From positions 372,001 to 436,000 of the forward strand of contig NZ_BAGB01000047.1 in the NCBI RefSeq assembly GCF_000308615.1: DNA of 64,000 nucleotides. The letters run 5' to 3'. Position numbers and translations under genes: made by a program. The stretch is from Nocardia jiangxiensis NBRC 101359. Lineage in GTDB: Bacteria > Actinomycetota > Actinomycetes > Mycobacteriales > Mycobacteriaceae. Positions 1 to 9,248 of the stretch are shown in pieces (position 1 is the stretch's first letter; every line of letters begins with the position of its first letter). Below the pieces are notes generated by a model that was not told the DNA's origin, did not search any database, and worked only from the letters and a program-made list of their open reading frames with translations.

Positions 1-1
1 C

Positions 2-415
2 TCGGTCTCCTCGATCAGCGGGATGAACACCGCGCCGTTCCACATCGCTTACGGCACAGCGAAAGCCGCGCTGGTCGCGGCCACCCGGACGATGGCGGTC
101 GAACTCGCGCTGGACGACATCCGGATCAACGCGGTCGCGCCCGGCGTTACCGAAACACCCGCCTCGGGCACCTACGTCGACACCGATCCCGAACGCGACC
201 GCCGCGCCATCGCCATGGGCCGGCGCGGCACGCCCCGGGAGCAGGCCGGCGCGATCCTGTTCCTGCTCTCCGAATTGTCCGGCTACGTGACCGGACAGAC
301 CCTGCTCGTGGACGGCGGCCTGAATCTCAAGTGGACCCATCTGGGCGCCGACAACACCTCCCTGTTCCTGAAGGACGAATCGTTCCGCGCGGCCATCACG
401 AGGAGTGAACCATGA
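2..415 (+). CDS. SDR-family oxidoreductase, 3' part only
   Basis: This is the C-terminal part of a classical short-chain dehydrogenase/reductase; the Rossmann half lies before the window. The visible reading begins with a Ser-Ser-Ile-Ser strand, which carries the catalytic serine of the family. An ITAYG-like stretch follows, with Tyr-Gly-Thr-Ala-Lys as the YxxxK catalytic motif. The end has the usual GxxxGQTLLVDGG cofactor and C-terminal pattern. Its stop overlaps the ATG of the Rieske gene (ATGA at 412-415), so the two are probably co-translated. By context it oxidises an alcohol or reduces a ketone in the same pathway. The substrate cannot be told. Confidence 0.85.
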   Translation, partial: SVSSISGMNTAPFHIAYGTAKAALVAATRTMAVELALDDIRINAVAPGVTETPASGTYVDTDPERDRRAIAMGRRGTPREQAGAILFLLSELSGYVTGQTLLVDGGLNLKWTHLGADNTSLFLKDESFRAAITRSEP

Positions 416-1764
416 CCGAGACGACAGCCGAAGCGCTCTCCACCCCGATGACGATCGGCGTGGAGGCGTACATCTCCCCGGAATACGCTCGCGCCGAAGG
501 GGATCGGCTGTGGGCCAAGGTGTGGCAGCAGGTGTGCCGGGTGGAGGAGTTGCCCCGGGTGGGCGATTTCCTCACCTACGAGATCCTCGACGATTCGGTG
601 ATCGTCGTGCGCACCGCCGAGGACACCATTCGCGCGTACCACAACGTCTGCGCGCATCGCGGCCGCCGCCTGGTCGACACCCCGCCCGGCGCGCACGACG
701 CTCGCGGCAGCCGCAAACAGTTCGTCTGCGGATTCCACGGCTGGCGATACGACCTGCAGGGCAACAACACCTTCGTGCCCGAGCGCGGGGACTGGCCGTG
801 CGGCCTGTCCGACCGCAACGACGGCCTGAACCAGGTCCGCCTGGACACCTGGGGCGGCTGGGTCTGGATCACCCTGGATCCGGATGCGGAACCACTGCGC
901 GACTACCTGGAACCCGCTGCCTCCCTGCTGGATCCGTTCCATCTGGAGAACATGCGGTACCGGTGGCGGCGCTGGCTGACCTTCGACTGCAACTGGAAGG
1001 TCGCCTTCGAGGCGTTCATGGAGACCTACCACGTGCCCTACACCCATCCGGAATTCATGAATTTCGGCGACTTCCTGGGCTGGGGACGCGCGCAGGGCAA
1101 GCACAGCAATATCGGCTACGACGCGCCGAAGGGTATGGAGGAGAACCAGGGCAAGCTGCGCATCGGCAGTGGCGCGGACGCGCGGCTGTCCACCGCGCAA
1201 CTGCAGAACTTCACCTGGGAGAACGCCAACACCAACACCACCGAATCCATGGTGGCCGTGGCCAATCGGCTGGCCGAGGAGCTGCCCGAGGGCACCGCGC
1301 CCGGTGAGGTGCTGCGGTACTGGCTGGAGACCTGCCGTCGCGAGGACGCCGAACGCGGGGTGATCTGGCCGACCGTCGATCCCGAGATCGTGGCCAAGAG
1401 CGGCACCTCGTGGCAGATCTTCCCCAACTTCCAGATCGGCCACGCGCCGAACAATATGCTGTGCTACCGATTCCGGCCCTACGGCTTCGATCCGGACAAG
1501 TGCATCTTCGAAGCTTCGGTGTTCGAACTGTTCCCGCACGGCGAGGAACCGAAGACCGAGTGGATCTACACCCCGGTCGGCGACGAGGGCTGGCGCACCG
1601 TACTCCCGCAGGATTTCGACAATATGGCCGCGGTCCAGCAGGGCATGAAATCCCGCGGATTCTCCGGACCCAAGCCGAATCCGTACCGCGAACGCACCAT
1701 CGTGAACCTGCACCACAACCTCGCGTCCTACATGGGCACCGGCGAGCCACGCGACCTGGTCTGA
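412..1764 (+). CDS. Rieske non-haem iron oxygenase, alpha subunit
   Basis: The 450-residue protein has an N-terminal Rieske [2Fe-2S] domain with Cys80-x-His82 and Cys106-x2-His109. The catalytic domain follows, with the mononuclear-iron motif ETYHVPYTH giving His207 and His212 as ligands. Family members hydroxylate aromatic or alicyclic rings using electrons from a reductase. No beta subunit or ferredoxin lies beside it. The only visible ferredoxin reductase of the right type is at 55863. It overlaps the preceding SDR by 4 bp and is followed after 16 bp by a flavin monooxygenase, so hydroxylation followed by Baeyer-Villiger-type chemistry is a reasonable inference. The native substrate is unknown. 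Confidence 0.93.
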   Translation: MTETTAEALSTPMTIGVEAYISPEYARAEGDRLWAKVWQQVCRVEELPRVGDFLTYEILDDSVIVVRTAEDTIRAYHNVCAHRGRRLVDTPPGAHDARGSRKQFVCGFHGWRYDLQGNNTFVPERGDWPCGLSDRNDGLNQVRLDTWGGWVWITLDPDAEPLRDYLEPAASLLDPFHLENMRYRWRRWLTFDCNWKVAFEAFMETYHVPYTHPEFMNFGDFLGWGRAQGKHSNIGYDAPKGMEENQGKLRIGSGADARLSTAQLQNFTWENANTNTTESMVAVANRLAEELPEGTAPGEVLRYWLETCRREDAERGVIWPTVDPEIVAKSGTSWQIFPNFQIGHAPNNMLCYRFRPYGFDPDKCIFEASVFELFPHGEEPKTEWIYTPVGDEGWRTVLPQDFDNMAAVQQGMKSRGFSGPKPNPYRERTIVNLHHNLASYMGTGEPRDLV

Positions 1765-1780
1765 GTAATAAGGAATTTGG

Positions 1781-3610
1781 ATGGAAAACTGCTCACCCAC
1801 GCAGACACCCGAGGTCGACCGGGAGGCGCTGCGGCTGAAATACCTGGCCGAGCGGGACAAGCGGCTGCGCCCGGAGGGCCAACAGCAATATCTGGAGGCC
1901 GAGGACGAATTCGCGGACTTCTACGAGGGCGATCCGCATCTGCCCGTGCAAGCGCGCGAGCCGATCTCCGGCGAGCTCGAGGTGGCGGTGCTGGGCGGCG
2001 GTTTCGCCGGTCTGATCACCGCGCACCGGCTGCAGCAGGCCGGGGTCACCGATTTCCGGATCATCGAATTGGGCGGCGATTTCGGCGGCGTCTGGTACTG
2101 GAACCGGTATCCGGGCATCCAGGTCGACTCGGATTCCTACTGCTATCTCCCCTTGCTCGAGGAAACCGGTTTCATGCCGAAGGAGAAGTTCTCCCACGGC
2201 GACGAATGTTATGAACACGCCCAGCGCATCGGACGGCATTTCGGTCTCTACGAGCATGCGTTGTTCCACACGCTGATCCGTTCGCTGGAATGGGACGCGC
2301 AACTCGAGCGCTGGCGGATCACGACCAATCGCGGCGACACGATCGACGCCCGCTTCGCGGTCATGTGCCAGGGCCCGTACAACCGGCCCAAACTGCCCGG
2401 CATTCCCGGAATCGCGGATTTCGACGGGCACATCTTCCACACCGCGCGCTGGGACTACGAGTACACCGGCGGAGATCTGCACGGCGGTCTGGACAAGCTG
2501 GGCGACAAGCGAATCGCCGTGATCGGCACGGGTTCCAGTGGCGTGCAGGTGATTCCGCATCTGGCCGCAGGGGCGAAACATCTGACGGTGTTCCAGCGGA
2601 CCCCGTCCTACATCTTCGAGCGGGACAACCACCCGACCGATCCGGAATGGGTGAAATCCCTCGAACCCGGGTGGCGCGCGGACCGGCAACGCAACTTCCA
2701 CAATGCGGCCTTCGCCTTCTACTCCCCCGGCGAGCCCGACCTCATCTGCGACGGCTGGACCGAGGTCGCCCGCAATCTGGCCGCCAAACTCAACGAGACG
2801 AACGGCTGGGCGGCCCTGGCCGATCCGGCGAAGTTCCTGGAGTTCAAGGAGATCGAGGACTATCGGTCGATGGAGCGGCTGCGGCAGCGGATCGCGCAGA
2901 CGGTGACCGATCCGGAGACGGCGGAGATCCTCAAGCCGTACTACCGCAACATGTGCAAGCGGCCGGTGTTCAACGACGACTACCTGCCGACCTTCAACCG
3001 CCCCAACGTAACTCTGGTGGACGTCTCGGCGAGCAAGGGCGTCGAGCGGATCACCGAGAAGGGCGTCGTGGCCGGGGGCGTGGAATACGAAGTGGACTGC
3101 ATCATCCTGGCCAGCGGCTTCGAGATCACCACCTCGCTGGACCGGCAGTACGATATCGAGCCGTTCACCGGCCGGGACGGCCGGTCGCTGTACGAGCACT
3201 GGGGCAAGGGTTTTCGCACCCTGCACGGGATGAGCACACACGGCTTCCCGAACATCTACTTCACCGGATTCATCCAGGGCGGGGTCACCGCGGCCACGAC
3301 ACTGATGTTCGAGCAGCAGGCCGACCATATCGCCTACATCATCGCGGAGGCGAAGGCGCGCGGACTCACGGCCGTGGAGCCGACCGAGGCGGCCGAGCAG
3401 GAATGGGTCAGCACCGTGCGGGCCAATACCGTGGACAACAGCACCTTCGTCACGGAGTGCACGCCGGGCTACTACAACAGCGAGGGCGAGCCGAACGGCC
3501 GTTCGTTCCTGGGTGATCCGTTCTGGGGCGGGTTCTACGTGCTCGAGGAACTGCTGCAATCCTGGCGCGACGCGGGCGATCTGGCGGGCCTGTCCACGAA
3601 GGAGAGGTGA
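1781..3610 (+). CDS. FAD-dependent Baeyer-Villiger-type monooxygenase
   Basis: The 609-residue flavoprotein has a first dinucleotide-binding motif GGGFAG at residues 72-77 and a second, GTGSSG, at 249-254. Between them lies the Baeyer-Villiger fingerprint FxGxxxHxxxW at residues 214-224. The N-terminal extension of about 60 residues before the FAD motif is like that of long BVMOs of the phenylacetone or steroid monooxygenase group. Such enzymes insert oxygen next to a ketone to give an ester or lactone, using NADPH. It lies between the Rieske gene and an SDR that begins 4 bp after its stop, so an alcohol-to-ketone-to-lactone sequence is plausible. The ATG at 1781 has an AAGGA upstream. Confidence 0.92.
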   Translation: MENCSPTQTPEVDREALRLKYLAERDKRLRPEGQQQYLEAEDEFADFYEGDPHLPVQAREPISGELEVAVLGGGFAGLITAHRLQQAGVTDFRIIELGGDFGGVWYWNRYPGIQVDSDSYCYLPLLEETGFMPKEKFSHGDECYEHAQRIGRHFGLYEHALFHTLIRSLEWDAQLERWRITTNRGDTIDARFAVMCQGPYNRPKLPGIPGIADFDGHIFHTARWDYEYTGGDLHGGLDKLGDKRIAVIGTGSSGVQVIPHLAAGAKHLTVFQRTPSYIFERDNHPTDPEWVKSLEPGWRADRQRNFHNAAFAFYSPGEPDLICDGWTEVARNLAAKLNETNGWAALADPAKFLEFKEIEDYRSMERLRQRIAQTVTDPETAEILKPYYRNMCKRPVFNDDYLPTFNRPNVTLVDVSASKGVERITEKGVVAGGVEYEVDCIILASGFEITTSLDRQYDIEPFTGRDGRSLYEHWGKGFRTLHGMSTHGFPNIYFTGFIQGGVTAATTLMFEQQADHIAYIIAEAKARGLTAVEPTEAAEQEWVSTVRANTVDNSTFVTECTPGYYNSEGEPNGRSFLGDPFWGGFYVLEELLQSWRDAGDLAGLSTKER

Positions 3611-3614
3611 GCCG

Positions 3615-4571
3615 TTGTCCTCCTTGCGATTCGATGACCGCGTCGCCGTGATCACCGGCGCCGGAAGAGGTCTCGGCCGCGCCTATGCGATATTGCTCGC
3701 CGAGCGGGGCGCCTCGGTCGTGGTGAACGATCCCGGCGCCAGTGTGCGCGGCGACTCCCCCGACGACGGAGTGGCCGCAGAGGTGGTCCGGGAGATCACC
3801 GCGGCGGGCGGAACCGCCGTCGCCTGCACCGCCTCGGTGGCCACGCCCGAGGGCGGCCGGGCGATCGTCGAATCGGCGGTCGAGCATTTCGGCCGCCTGG
3901 ACATCCTCGTGCACAACGCCGGAAACGTCCGCTACGGATCGCTCACCGAGTTGAGTTACGAGGATTTCGAGGCGGTCGTGGACGTGCACCTGCGCGGCGC
4001 TTTCCACGTTGTGCGCGCGGCCTTTCCGGTGATGCGCGCGGCCGGATACGGGCGGGTGGTGCTCACCTCCTCGATCGGCGGCATCTACGGCAACAAGTCG
4101 GTCGCCAACTACGCGGTGTCCAAAGCGGGGGTGATCGGGCTGTCCAACGTCGTCGCACTGGAGGGCGCCGACGCGGGCATCACGAGCAACGTCATCATCC
4201 CCTCGGCGCTGACCCGGATGGCCGACGGACTGGACACCTCCGCCTATCCGGATATGAGTCCGGAGCTGGTCGCGCCCGCGGTGGGCTATCTGGCGCACGA
4301 ATCCTGTTCGCTCACCGGGGAATTGCTCGTGGCGATCGCGGGCCGGGTGGCCCGTGCGTACATCGCCGAGACGCCCGGGGTGTACCGGCCGTCCTGGACC
4401 GTCGACGAGGTCGCCGACCAGATCGACGAGATCCGCGACACCCACGATTCCTGGATCCTGCCGCCATTGTCGGCGCACGCGGACCACATCGGCAGGAGCT
4501 TCGCGATGGCTGCCGAGTCCACACCGAAGGTCGGCACGGCATCGACCCGAACCACTCCCCCTCCTACCTGA
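3615..4571 (+). CDS. SDR-family oxidoreductase, HSD17B4-like
   Basis: The TTG at 3615 is chosen as start because an AAGGAGAG ribosome site ends about 8 bp before it and the protein then begins MSSLRFDDR just ahead of the cofactor motif. TGAGRGLGRA is the TGxxxGxG NAD(P)-binding motif, NAG follows the third strand, and Ser-Ser plus Tyr-Ala-Val-Ser-Lys make up the catalytic residues. The long loop after the second strand (VVNDPGASVRGD) resembles the hydroxyacyl-CoA dehydrogenase domain of peroxisomal multifunctional proteins. It is 318 residues, longer than most SDRs because of a C-terminal tail. It sits 4 bp after the BVMO gene. The exact substrate is unknown. Confidence 0.88.
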   Translation: MSSLRFDDRVAVITGAGRGLGRAYAILLAERGASVVVNDPGASVRGDSPDDGVAAEVVREITAAGGTAVACTASVATPEGGRAIVESAVEHFGRLDILVHNAGNVRYGSLTELSYEDFEAVVDVHLRGAFHVVRAAFPVMRAAGYGRVVLTSSIGGIYGNKSVANYAVSKAGVIGLSNVVALEGADAGITSNVIIPSALTRMADGLDTSAYPDMSPELVAPAVGYLAHESCSLTGELLVAIAGRVARAYIAETPGVYRPSWTVDEVADQIDEIRDTHDSWILPPLSAHADHIGRSFAMAAESTPKVGTASTRTTPPPT

Positions 4572-4590
4572 TCAGGGAAGCAGGCACAGC

Positions 4591-6297
4591 ATGACAGTGA
4601 AGGTCTACGAACGCATTCTGGAACTCTTCGAGGCCGAGGGGATCAACACCGTCTTCGGCATCCCGGATCCGAATTTCGTGCATATGTTCCACCGCGCGCA
4701 GGAGCGCGGCTGGACGGTCGTCGCCCCGCATCACGAGGAATCGGCCGGGATGATGGCCGAGGCGGTCTCGCGCATGACCGGTAAGCCCGCGGTGTGCATC
4801 GGCACGCTCGGGCCGGGTATCGCGAACCTGGCCGGTGCGATCATGTGCGCCAAGGTGGAGAACTCCCCGGTGATCTTCCTGGGCGGCCAGCGCGCCCGGA
4901 TCACCGAGCAGCGGGTTCGCCGCGGACGCATCCAGTTCGTGCAGCAGACCCCGCTCATCGAGAACGCGGTGAAGTACAGCGCCAGTATCGAATACGCGGA
5001 TCAGACCGACGAGATCATCCGCGAGGGCCTGCGCAAGGCCCTGTCGGGCACGCCCGGTCCGGTCTACATCGAATATCCGTCGAATGTGATCCTGGAGGAT
5101 CTCGACGTCCCACCGGCGTTGCCGCCCAAGGCATACCGGCTCGTCGGCCAGACCGCGGGAGCCGATCGCATCACCGAGGCCGTCGAAGCCATCCGGGCCG
5201 CGAAGCAGCCGGTGCTGCTGGTCGGCCACGGCGTGCACACCGCGCGGGCGGGGGCACAGGTCAAGGAACTCGCGGATCTCGTTGCCGCACCGGTCATCCA
5301 GACCTCCGGCGGCACCTCCTACATCGCCGGGCTCGAGGATCGCACCTTCCCGTACGGCTTTTCGCCCTCGGCCGTCGAGGCGGTCGTTCAGTCGGATCTG
5401 TGCCTCGCCATCGGCACCGAACTCGGCGAGCCGGTGCACTTCGGCCGCGGCTACCACTGGGTGGCGAACGAGGCGAACCGGAAATGGATTCTGGTGGAAC
5501 AAGATCCGTCCTCGATCGGAGTGAACCGGCCGATCGATGTGCCGCTGGTCGGCGATCTGCGCGCGATCGTTCCGCAATTGATCGAGGCGTTGCGCGACAC
5601 CCCGCGCAGCCCGTCCCCGGAACTGGCCGGGTGGATCGAACGCGATGCCGCCCGACTGGCCGAACTGGCCGAATCCGCGCCCTCCGGGATGTCGCCGGTC
5701 CATCCGGCGCGCTTGAGCGTGGAGGCCACCAAGGCCTTCCCGCCGGACGGCATCATGGTCCGCGACGGGGGTGCGACAACGATCTTCGGCTGGACCTATT
5801 CGCAGGCCAAACCGCACGACGTCATCTGGAATCAGAACTTCGGACACCTGGGTACCGGTCTGCCGTACGCGGTCGGCGCCTCGGTCGCCGACGGCGGTAA
5901 GCGCCCGGTCATGCTGGTAACCGGCGATTCGTCGTTCCAGTTCCAGATCGCCGAGCTGGAAACCGCTGCGCGCCTGAATCTTCCGCTGGTCTGCGTGGTG
6001 GGCGTGGACTACGCCTGGGGCCTCGAGGTCGGGGTCTACAAGCGCACCTTCGGACAGGGTTCGCTCGAGACCGGCGTGCACTGGAGCACCGAGACCCGGT
6101 TGGACAAGGTCGCCGAGGGATTCGGCTGCTACGGCGAATACGTCGAACGCGACGAAGATATCGCCCCGGCCATCAAGCGGGCCTACGCCAGCGGCAAGCC
6201 CGGCGTGATCCACGTCGCCGTCGACCCCAAGGCAAATTCCGAGGAGATGCCGAGCTACGACGAGTTCCGCACCTGGTACGCCGAGGGACAGCAGTAG
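4591..6297 (+). CDS. Thiamine diphosphate-dependent enzyme, acetolactate synthase-like
   Basis: The 568-residue protein has the three-domain plan of the acetolactate synthase, benzoylformate decarboxylase and oxalyl-CoA decarboxylase superfamily. The N-terminal domain has Glu49-Glu50, in the place of the glutamate that activates the ThDP aminopyrimidine. The C-terminal domain has GDS at 445-447 in place of the common GDG, and Val472-Asp473 where many members have Asn-Asn. The Asn-to-Asp change is conservative for magnesium binding. It may carry out decarboxylation or carboligation of a 2-oxo acid, or C-C cleavage, but the sequence does not decide which. An aldehyde dehydrogenase follows 24 bp later, consistent with an aldehyde product. 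ATG 4591 was chosen over upstream in-frame starts, which lie inside the SDR. Confidence 0.88.
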   Translation: MTVKVYERILELFEAEGINTVFGIPDPNFVHMFHRAQERGWTVVAPHHEESAGMMAEAVSRMTGKPAVCIGTLGPGIANLAGAIMCAKVENSPVIFLGGQRARITEQRVRRGRIQFVQQTPLIENAVKYSASIEYADQTDEIIREGLRKALSGTPGPVYIEYPSNVILEDLDVPPALPPKAYRLVGQTAGADRITEAVEAIRAAKQPVLLVGHGVHTARAGAQVKELADLVAAPVIQTSGGTSYIAGLEDRTFPYGFSPSAVEAVVQSDLCLAIGTELGEPVHFGRGYHWVANEANRKWILVEQDPSSIGVNRPIDVPLVGDLRAIVPQLIEALRDTPRSPSPELAGWIERDAARLAELAESAPSGMSPVHPARLSVEATKAFPPDGIMVRDGGATTIFGWTYSQAKPHDVIWNQNFGHLGTGLPYAVGASVADGGKRPVMLVTGDSSFQFQIAELETAARLNLPLVCVVGVDYAWGLEVGVYKRTFGQGSLETGVHWSTETRLDKVAEGFGCYGEYVERDEDIAPAIKRAYASGKPGVIHVAVDPKANSEEMPSYDEFRTWYAEGQQ

Positions 6298-6321
6298 GCC
6301 CGGGACGAGGACGGACGAATC

Positions 6322-7749
6322 ATGCGTGAGTACTTCAAGTTCTATATCGACGGCAAGTGGGTCGATCCCGCGGAACCGGCGACTTTCGATGTGATCAATC
6401 CCGCCACCGAGCAGGTGGCGGGACGGGTCTCGCTCGGCTCGGCGGCCGATGTCGACCTGGCGGTCGCCGCCGCACGCCGGGCCTTTCCCACCTGGTCGGC
6501 CACCACCGTGGCCGACCGGCTCGACATCCTGCGCGCCATCGAGCGCGAATACACCGGGCGTCGTGCGGATCTGGGCGCGGCGCTGACCGAGGAGATGGGA
6601 GCGCCTGCCGCACTGGCCAACGGCTTCCAGCTCGATCTGGCGGCCGGACATCTCGCCGAGGCGATCTCGGTGCTGGAGAAGTTCGTGTTCTCCGAGCAGC
6701 GCGGGCAGACCCTGCTGATCAAGGAGCCGATCGGGGTCTGCGGGCTGATCACGCCGTGGAACTGGCCGTTGAATCAGATTGCGGTGAAACTCTTTCCGGC
6801 GCTGGCGACCGGCTGCACGATGGTGCTCAAACCGTCCGAGCAGTCGCCGTTCAGCGCCCAGATCCTCACCGAGATCCTCGAGGCCGCGGGCGTTCCCGCC
6901 GGAGTGTTCAACCTCGTGCAGGGCGACGGGCCGGGCGTCGGCACGCAGCTGTCGGCGCATCCGGACGTGGACATGATCTCCTTCACCGGATCCACTCGCG
7001 CGGGTGTGGAGATCGCGCGCAATGCCGCGGCCACGGTCAAGCGGGTCACCCAGGAACTCGGCGGCAAGGGCCCGAACCTCATCCTCGATGACGCGGAATT
7101 CGCCGCCAATGTCGCCAAGGGCGTGGCGGGCATGATGTTGAACTCCGGGCAGACCTGCAGTGCCACAACGCGAATGCTGGTCCCGGCGCATCGGATGGCG
7201 GAGGCGATCGACGCCGCGCGGGCGGCGGCCGAGCAGGTCACGGTCGGCGATCCGAACGATGACGTCACCATCGGACCGGTGGTCTCGAAGGCGCAGTTCG
7301 ACAAGATCCAGGCGCTGATCCGGACGGGCATCGAGGAGGGCGCCACGCTGGTCAGCGGCGGCACCGGGCGGCCCGACGGGCTGGAGCGCGGGTTCTTCGT
7401 CAAGCCAACGGTTTTCGCGAACGTCACCAACGAAATGACCATCGCCCGCGAGGAGATCTTCGGCCCGGTGCAGTCGATCCTGGGCTATGCCGACATCGAT
7501 GACGCGGTAGCCATCGCCAACGACACCGAATACGGCCTGGCCAGCAATGTGGCCGGAACCGATCTCGATGCCGCCCGCACGATCGCGGCCCGGATCCGCT
7601 CGGGCTGGGTGTCGATCAACGACGCCGTCGACTTCGGCGCACCGTTCGGCGGATATCGCCGCAGCGGCAACGGACGCGAGTGGGGCGCAGCCGGATTCGA
7701 GGAATACCTGGAGGTCAAGGGCATCCTCGGCTACGAGCCCGAGGCATAG
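6322..7749 (+). CDS. NAD(P)-dependent aldehyde dehydrogenase
   Basis: This is a 475-residue aldehyde dehydrogenase of normal length. The cofactor region has TPWNWPLNQ and FTGSTRAG. Glu245 in QELGGKGPN is the general base, and Cys279 in NSGQTCS is the nucleophile. The C-terminal PFGGYRRSGNGREWG segment is also typical. It converts an aldehyde to a carboxylic acid. The ThDP enzyme just upstream is a natural source of the aldehyde, and the product could enter CoA ligation. It is followed after 5 bp by an SDR on the same strand. Confidence 0.95.
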   Translation: MREYFKFYIDGKWVDPAEPATFDVINPATEQVAGRVSLGSAADVDLAVAAARRAFPTWSATTVADRLDILRAIEREYTGRRADLGAALTEEMGAPAALANGFQLDLAAGHLAEAISVLEKFVFSEQRGQTLLIKEPIGVCGLITPWNWPLNQIAVKLFPALATGCTMVLKPSEQSPFSAQILTEILEAAGVPAGVFNLVQGDGPGVGTQLSAHPDVDMISFTGSTRAGVEIARNAAATVKRVTQELGGKGPNLILDDAEFAANVAKGVAGMMLNSGQTCSATTRMLVPAHRMAEAIDAARAAAEQVTVGDPNDDVTIGPVVSKAQFDKIQALIRTGIEEGATLVSGGTGRPDGLERGFFVKPTVFANVTNEMTIAREEIFGPVQSILGYADIDDAVAIANDTEYGLASNVAGTDLDAARTIAARIRSGWVSINDAVDFGAPFGGYRRSGNGREWGAAGFEEYLEVKGILGYEPEA

Positions 7750-7754
7750 CGCTG

Positions 7755-8615
7755 ATGGCCGCACTGTCGGGCAAGGTCGCCGTCGTCACCGGGGCGAGCC
7801 GGGGTATCGGGAAAGGTATCGCGCTCGCCCTGGCCGAACAGGGGTGCACGGTGTACGTGACCGGACGCACGGTGACGCCTGGCTCCCGTCCGCTACCGGG
7901 CACGGTCGGCGAGACCGCCGCCGAATGTACCGCGCGGGGCGGGGAAGGCATCGCCGTGCGGGTGGATCACGCCTGCGACGATCAGGTGGCGGACCTGTTC
8001 GACCGGGTCCGGCGGCGGTCCGGACGCTTGGACATCCTGGTCAACAACGCGTTCTCGCTGCCGGAGGACCTCACCGATCCGGCCCCGTTCTGGGAAAAAC
8101 CCCTCACGAACTGGGAGATGATCGACGTCGGGGTGCGGTCGAATTTCGTGGCGGCCTGGCACGCCGCGTCGATCATGGTGCCGCAGGGTTCGGGGCTGGT
8201 CGTGGCGATCTCCGGTTATACCGGGGTGAGTTATACGTACGGAGTCGTCTTCGGGACGGCGAAATCCGCAGCGGACCGAATGGCGCGGGATATGGCCGTG
8301 GAGTTGAAACCGCATGGCGTGACATCGATCTCGCTGTGGCAGGGACTGACCTGGACCGAACGGGCGCAACGCAATCTGGCGAACATCCCGGGCCTGGACG
8401 GTCAGGCCGCCACCCTGCCGCACAACGGATGCTCCCCCGAGTATCCGGGCCGGGTGGTCGCGGCCCTGGCCATCGATCCGGACGTCCTGGCCCGCACCGG
8501 CGGTACCTACATCACTGCCGAACTCGCCGGTGACTACGGCATCACCGATATCGACGGTTCGGTGATCCCCTCGCTGCGAGCGACCCGCGGCGACCCCATC
8601 TGGTCACCCATCTGA
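7755..8615 (+). CDS. SDR-family protein, DHRS1-like, with Phe at the catalytic Tyr position
   Basis: The N-terminus has LSGKVAVVTGASRGIG and a long insertion after the second strand (GRTVTPGSRPLPGTVGETA) typical of DHRS1-like SDRs. NNAF stands at the NAG position. The segment that should carry YxxxK reads FGTAK, so phenylalanine replaces the proton-donating tyrosine while the lysine remains. The protein is otherwise full length (286 residues) and has no frame damage. It may use another tyrosine (two lie just upstream, in SYTYG), or it may not be a typical oxidoreductase. ATG 7755 lies 5 bp after the aldehyde dehydrogenase stop. Confidence 0.85.
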   Translation: MAALSGKVAVVTGASRGIGKGIALALAEQGCTVYVTGRTVTPGSRPLPGTVGETAAECTARGGEGIAVRVDHACDDQVADLFDRVRRRSGRLDILVNNAFSLPEDLTDPAPFWEKPLTNWEMIDVGVRSNFVAAWHAASIMVPQGSGLVVAISGYTGVSYTYGVVFGTAKSAADRMARDMAVELKPHGVTSISLWQGLTWTERAQRNLANIPGLDGQAATLPHNGCSPEYPGRVVAALAIDPDVLARTGGTYITAELAGDYGITDIDGSVIPSLRATRGDPIWSPI

Positions 8616-8646
8616 CCTTGCCGCACAAAGCATTACGGAGAGCACG

Positions 8647-9207
8647 ATGACAGCATCCCCCGGCGCGGAAACCCTCGCCAGACTCGAGGCACTGCTGGAT
8701 CGGCAGGACATCCTGGACGCGCTGACCCGGTTCAGCCGGGGGATGGACCGCTTCGATCGGGAGTTGTTCCTGTCCGCCTTCCATTCCGACGCCACCATCG
8801 CCGCAGGCGATTTCGTCGGCGGACCGGTCGAGCTGTTCGATTGGTCCCGGGCGATGCACGAGGCGGGACAGATCGCGACACAACATAATCTGCTCAACCT
8901 CACGGTGGACGTCGATGGCGACACCGCGCACACCGAGCTGTACTACCTGTTCGCCGCACGAAATCGCGACGAGAGCAACTGGATCGCGGGCGGCCGTTAC
9001 CTGGACCGGTTGACCCGACGAGATGGCCTGTGGCGAATCATGCTGCGCACCACCGTGATCGAGTGGTCCGGCATGGTGCCCACGATGCCGATCCCGTTCG
9101 CGGACGTGCCCGGCATCCACGGCAACGGCAAGCCCTCGCGCAGTGCCGAGGATCCCTCGTATCGGCGCCCCCTGATCAACCTGCGGGAGCCGAACATCCC
9201 AGCGTAA
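8647..9207 (+). CDS. SnoaL-like (NTF2 fold) protein
   Basis: The 186-residue protein begins with a helix (LARLEALLDRQDILDALTRFSRGMDR) followed by FLSAFHSDATI, the pattern of SnoaL_4-type NTF2-like proteins. These form a cone-shaped pocket and include polyketide cyclases, hydratases, isomerases and Rieske beta-subunit-like folds. Rieske oxygenase small subunits share this fold, so a role as partner of the Rieske enzyme at 412 is possible, though it lies five genes away. It is preceded by a GGAGAGC ribosome site. No catalytic residues can be assigned with certainty. Confidence 0.8.
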   Translation: MTASPGAETLARLEALLDRQDILDALTRFSRGMDRFDRELFLSAFHSDATIAAGDFVGGPVELFDWSRAMHEAGQIATQHNLLNLTVDVDGDTAHTELYYLFAARNRDESNWIAGGRYLDRLTRRDGLWRIMLRTTVIEWSGMVPTMPIPFADVPGIHGNGKPSRSAEDPSYRRPLINLREPNIPA

Positions 9208-9248
9208 GCGGTGAATTCAGCACACGAGTGTGCAGGAAGGAGCGGCGT

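Noticed and set aside
4564..7764. A 1066-codon open frame on the minus strand
   Set aside because: It is antisense to the ThDP enzyme and aldehyde dehydrogenase genes, which have full family motifs. Its protein is low in complexity and typical of a high-GC shadow frame.
9220..9233. Short palindrome GCACAC-GA-GTGTGC before the TauD-family gene
   Set aside because: It does not recur elsewhere in what I read and sits only 15 bp before the start, so it may be chance or a small stem. I did not assign it as an operator.
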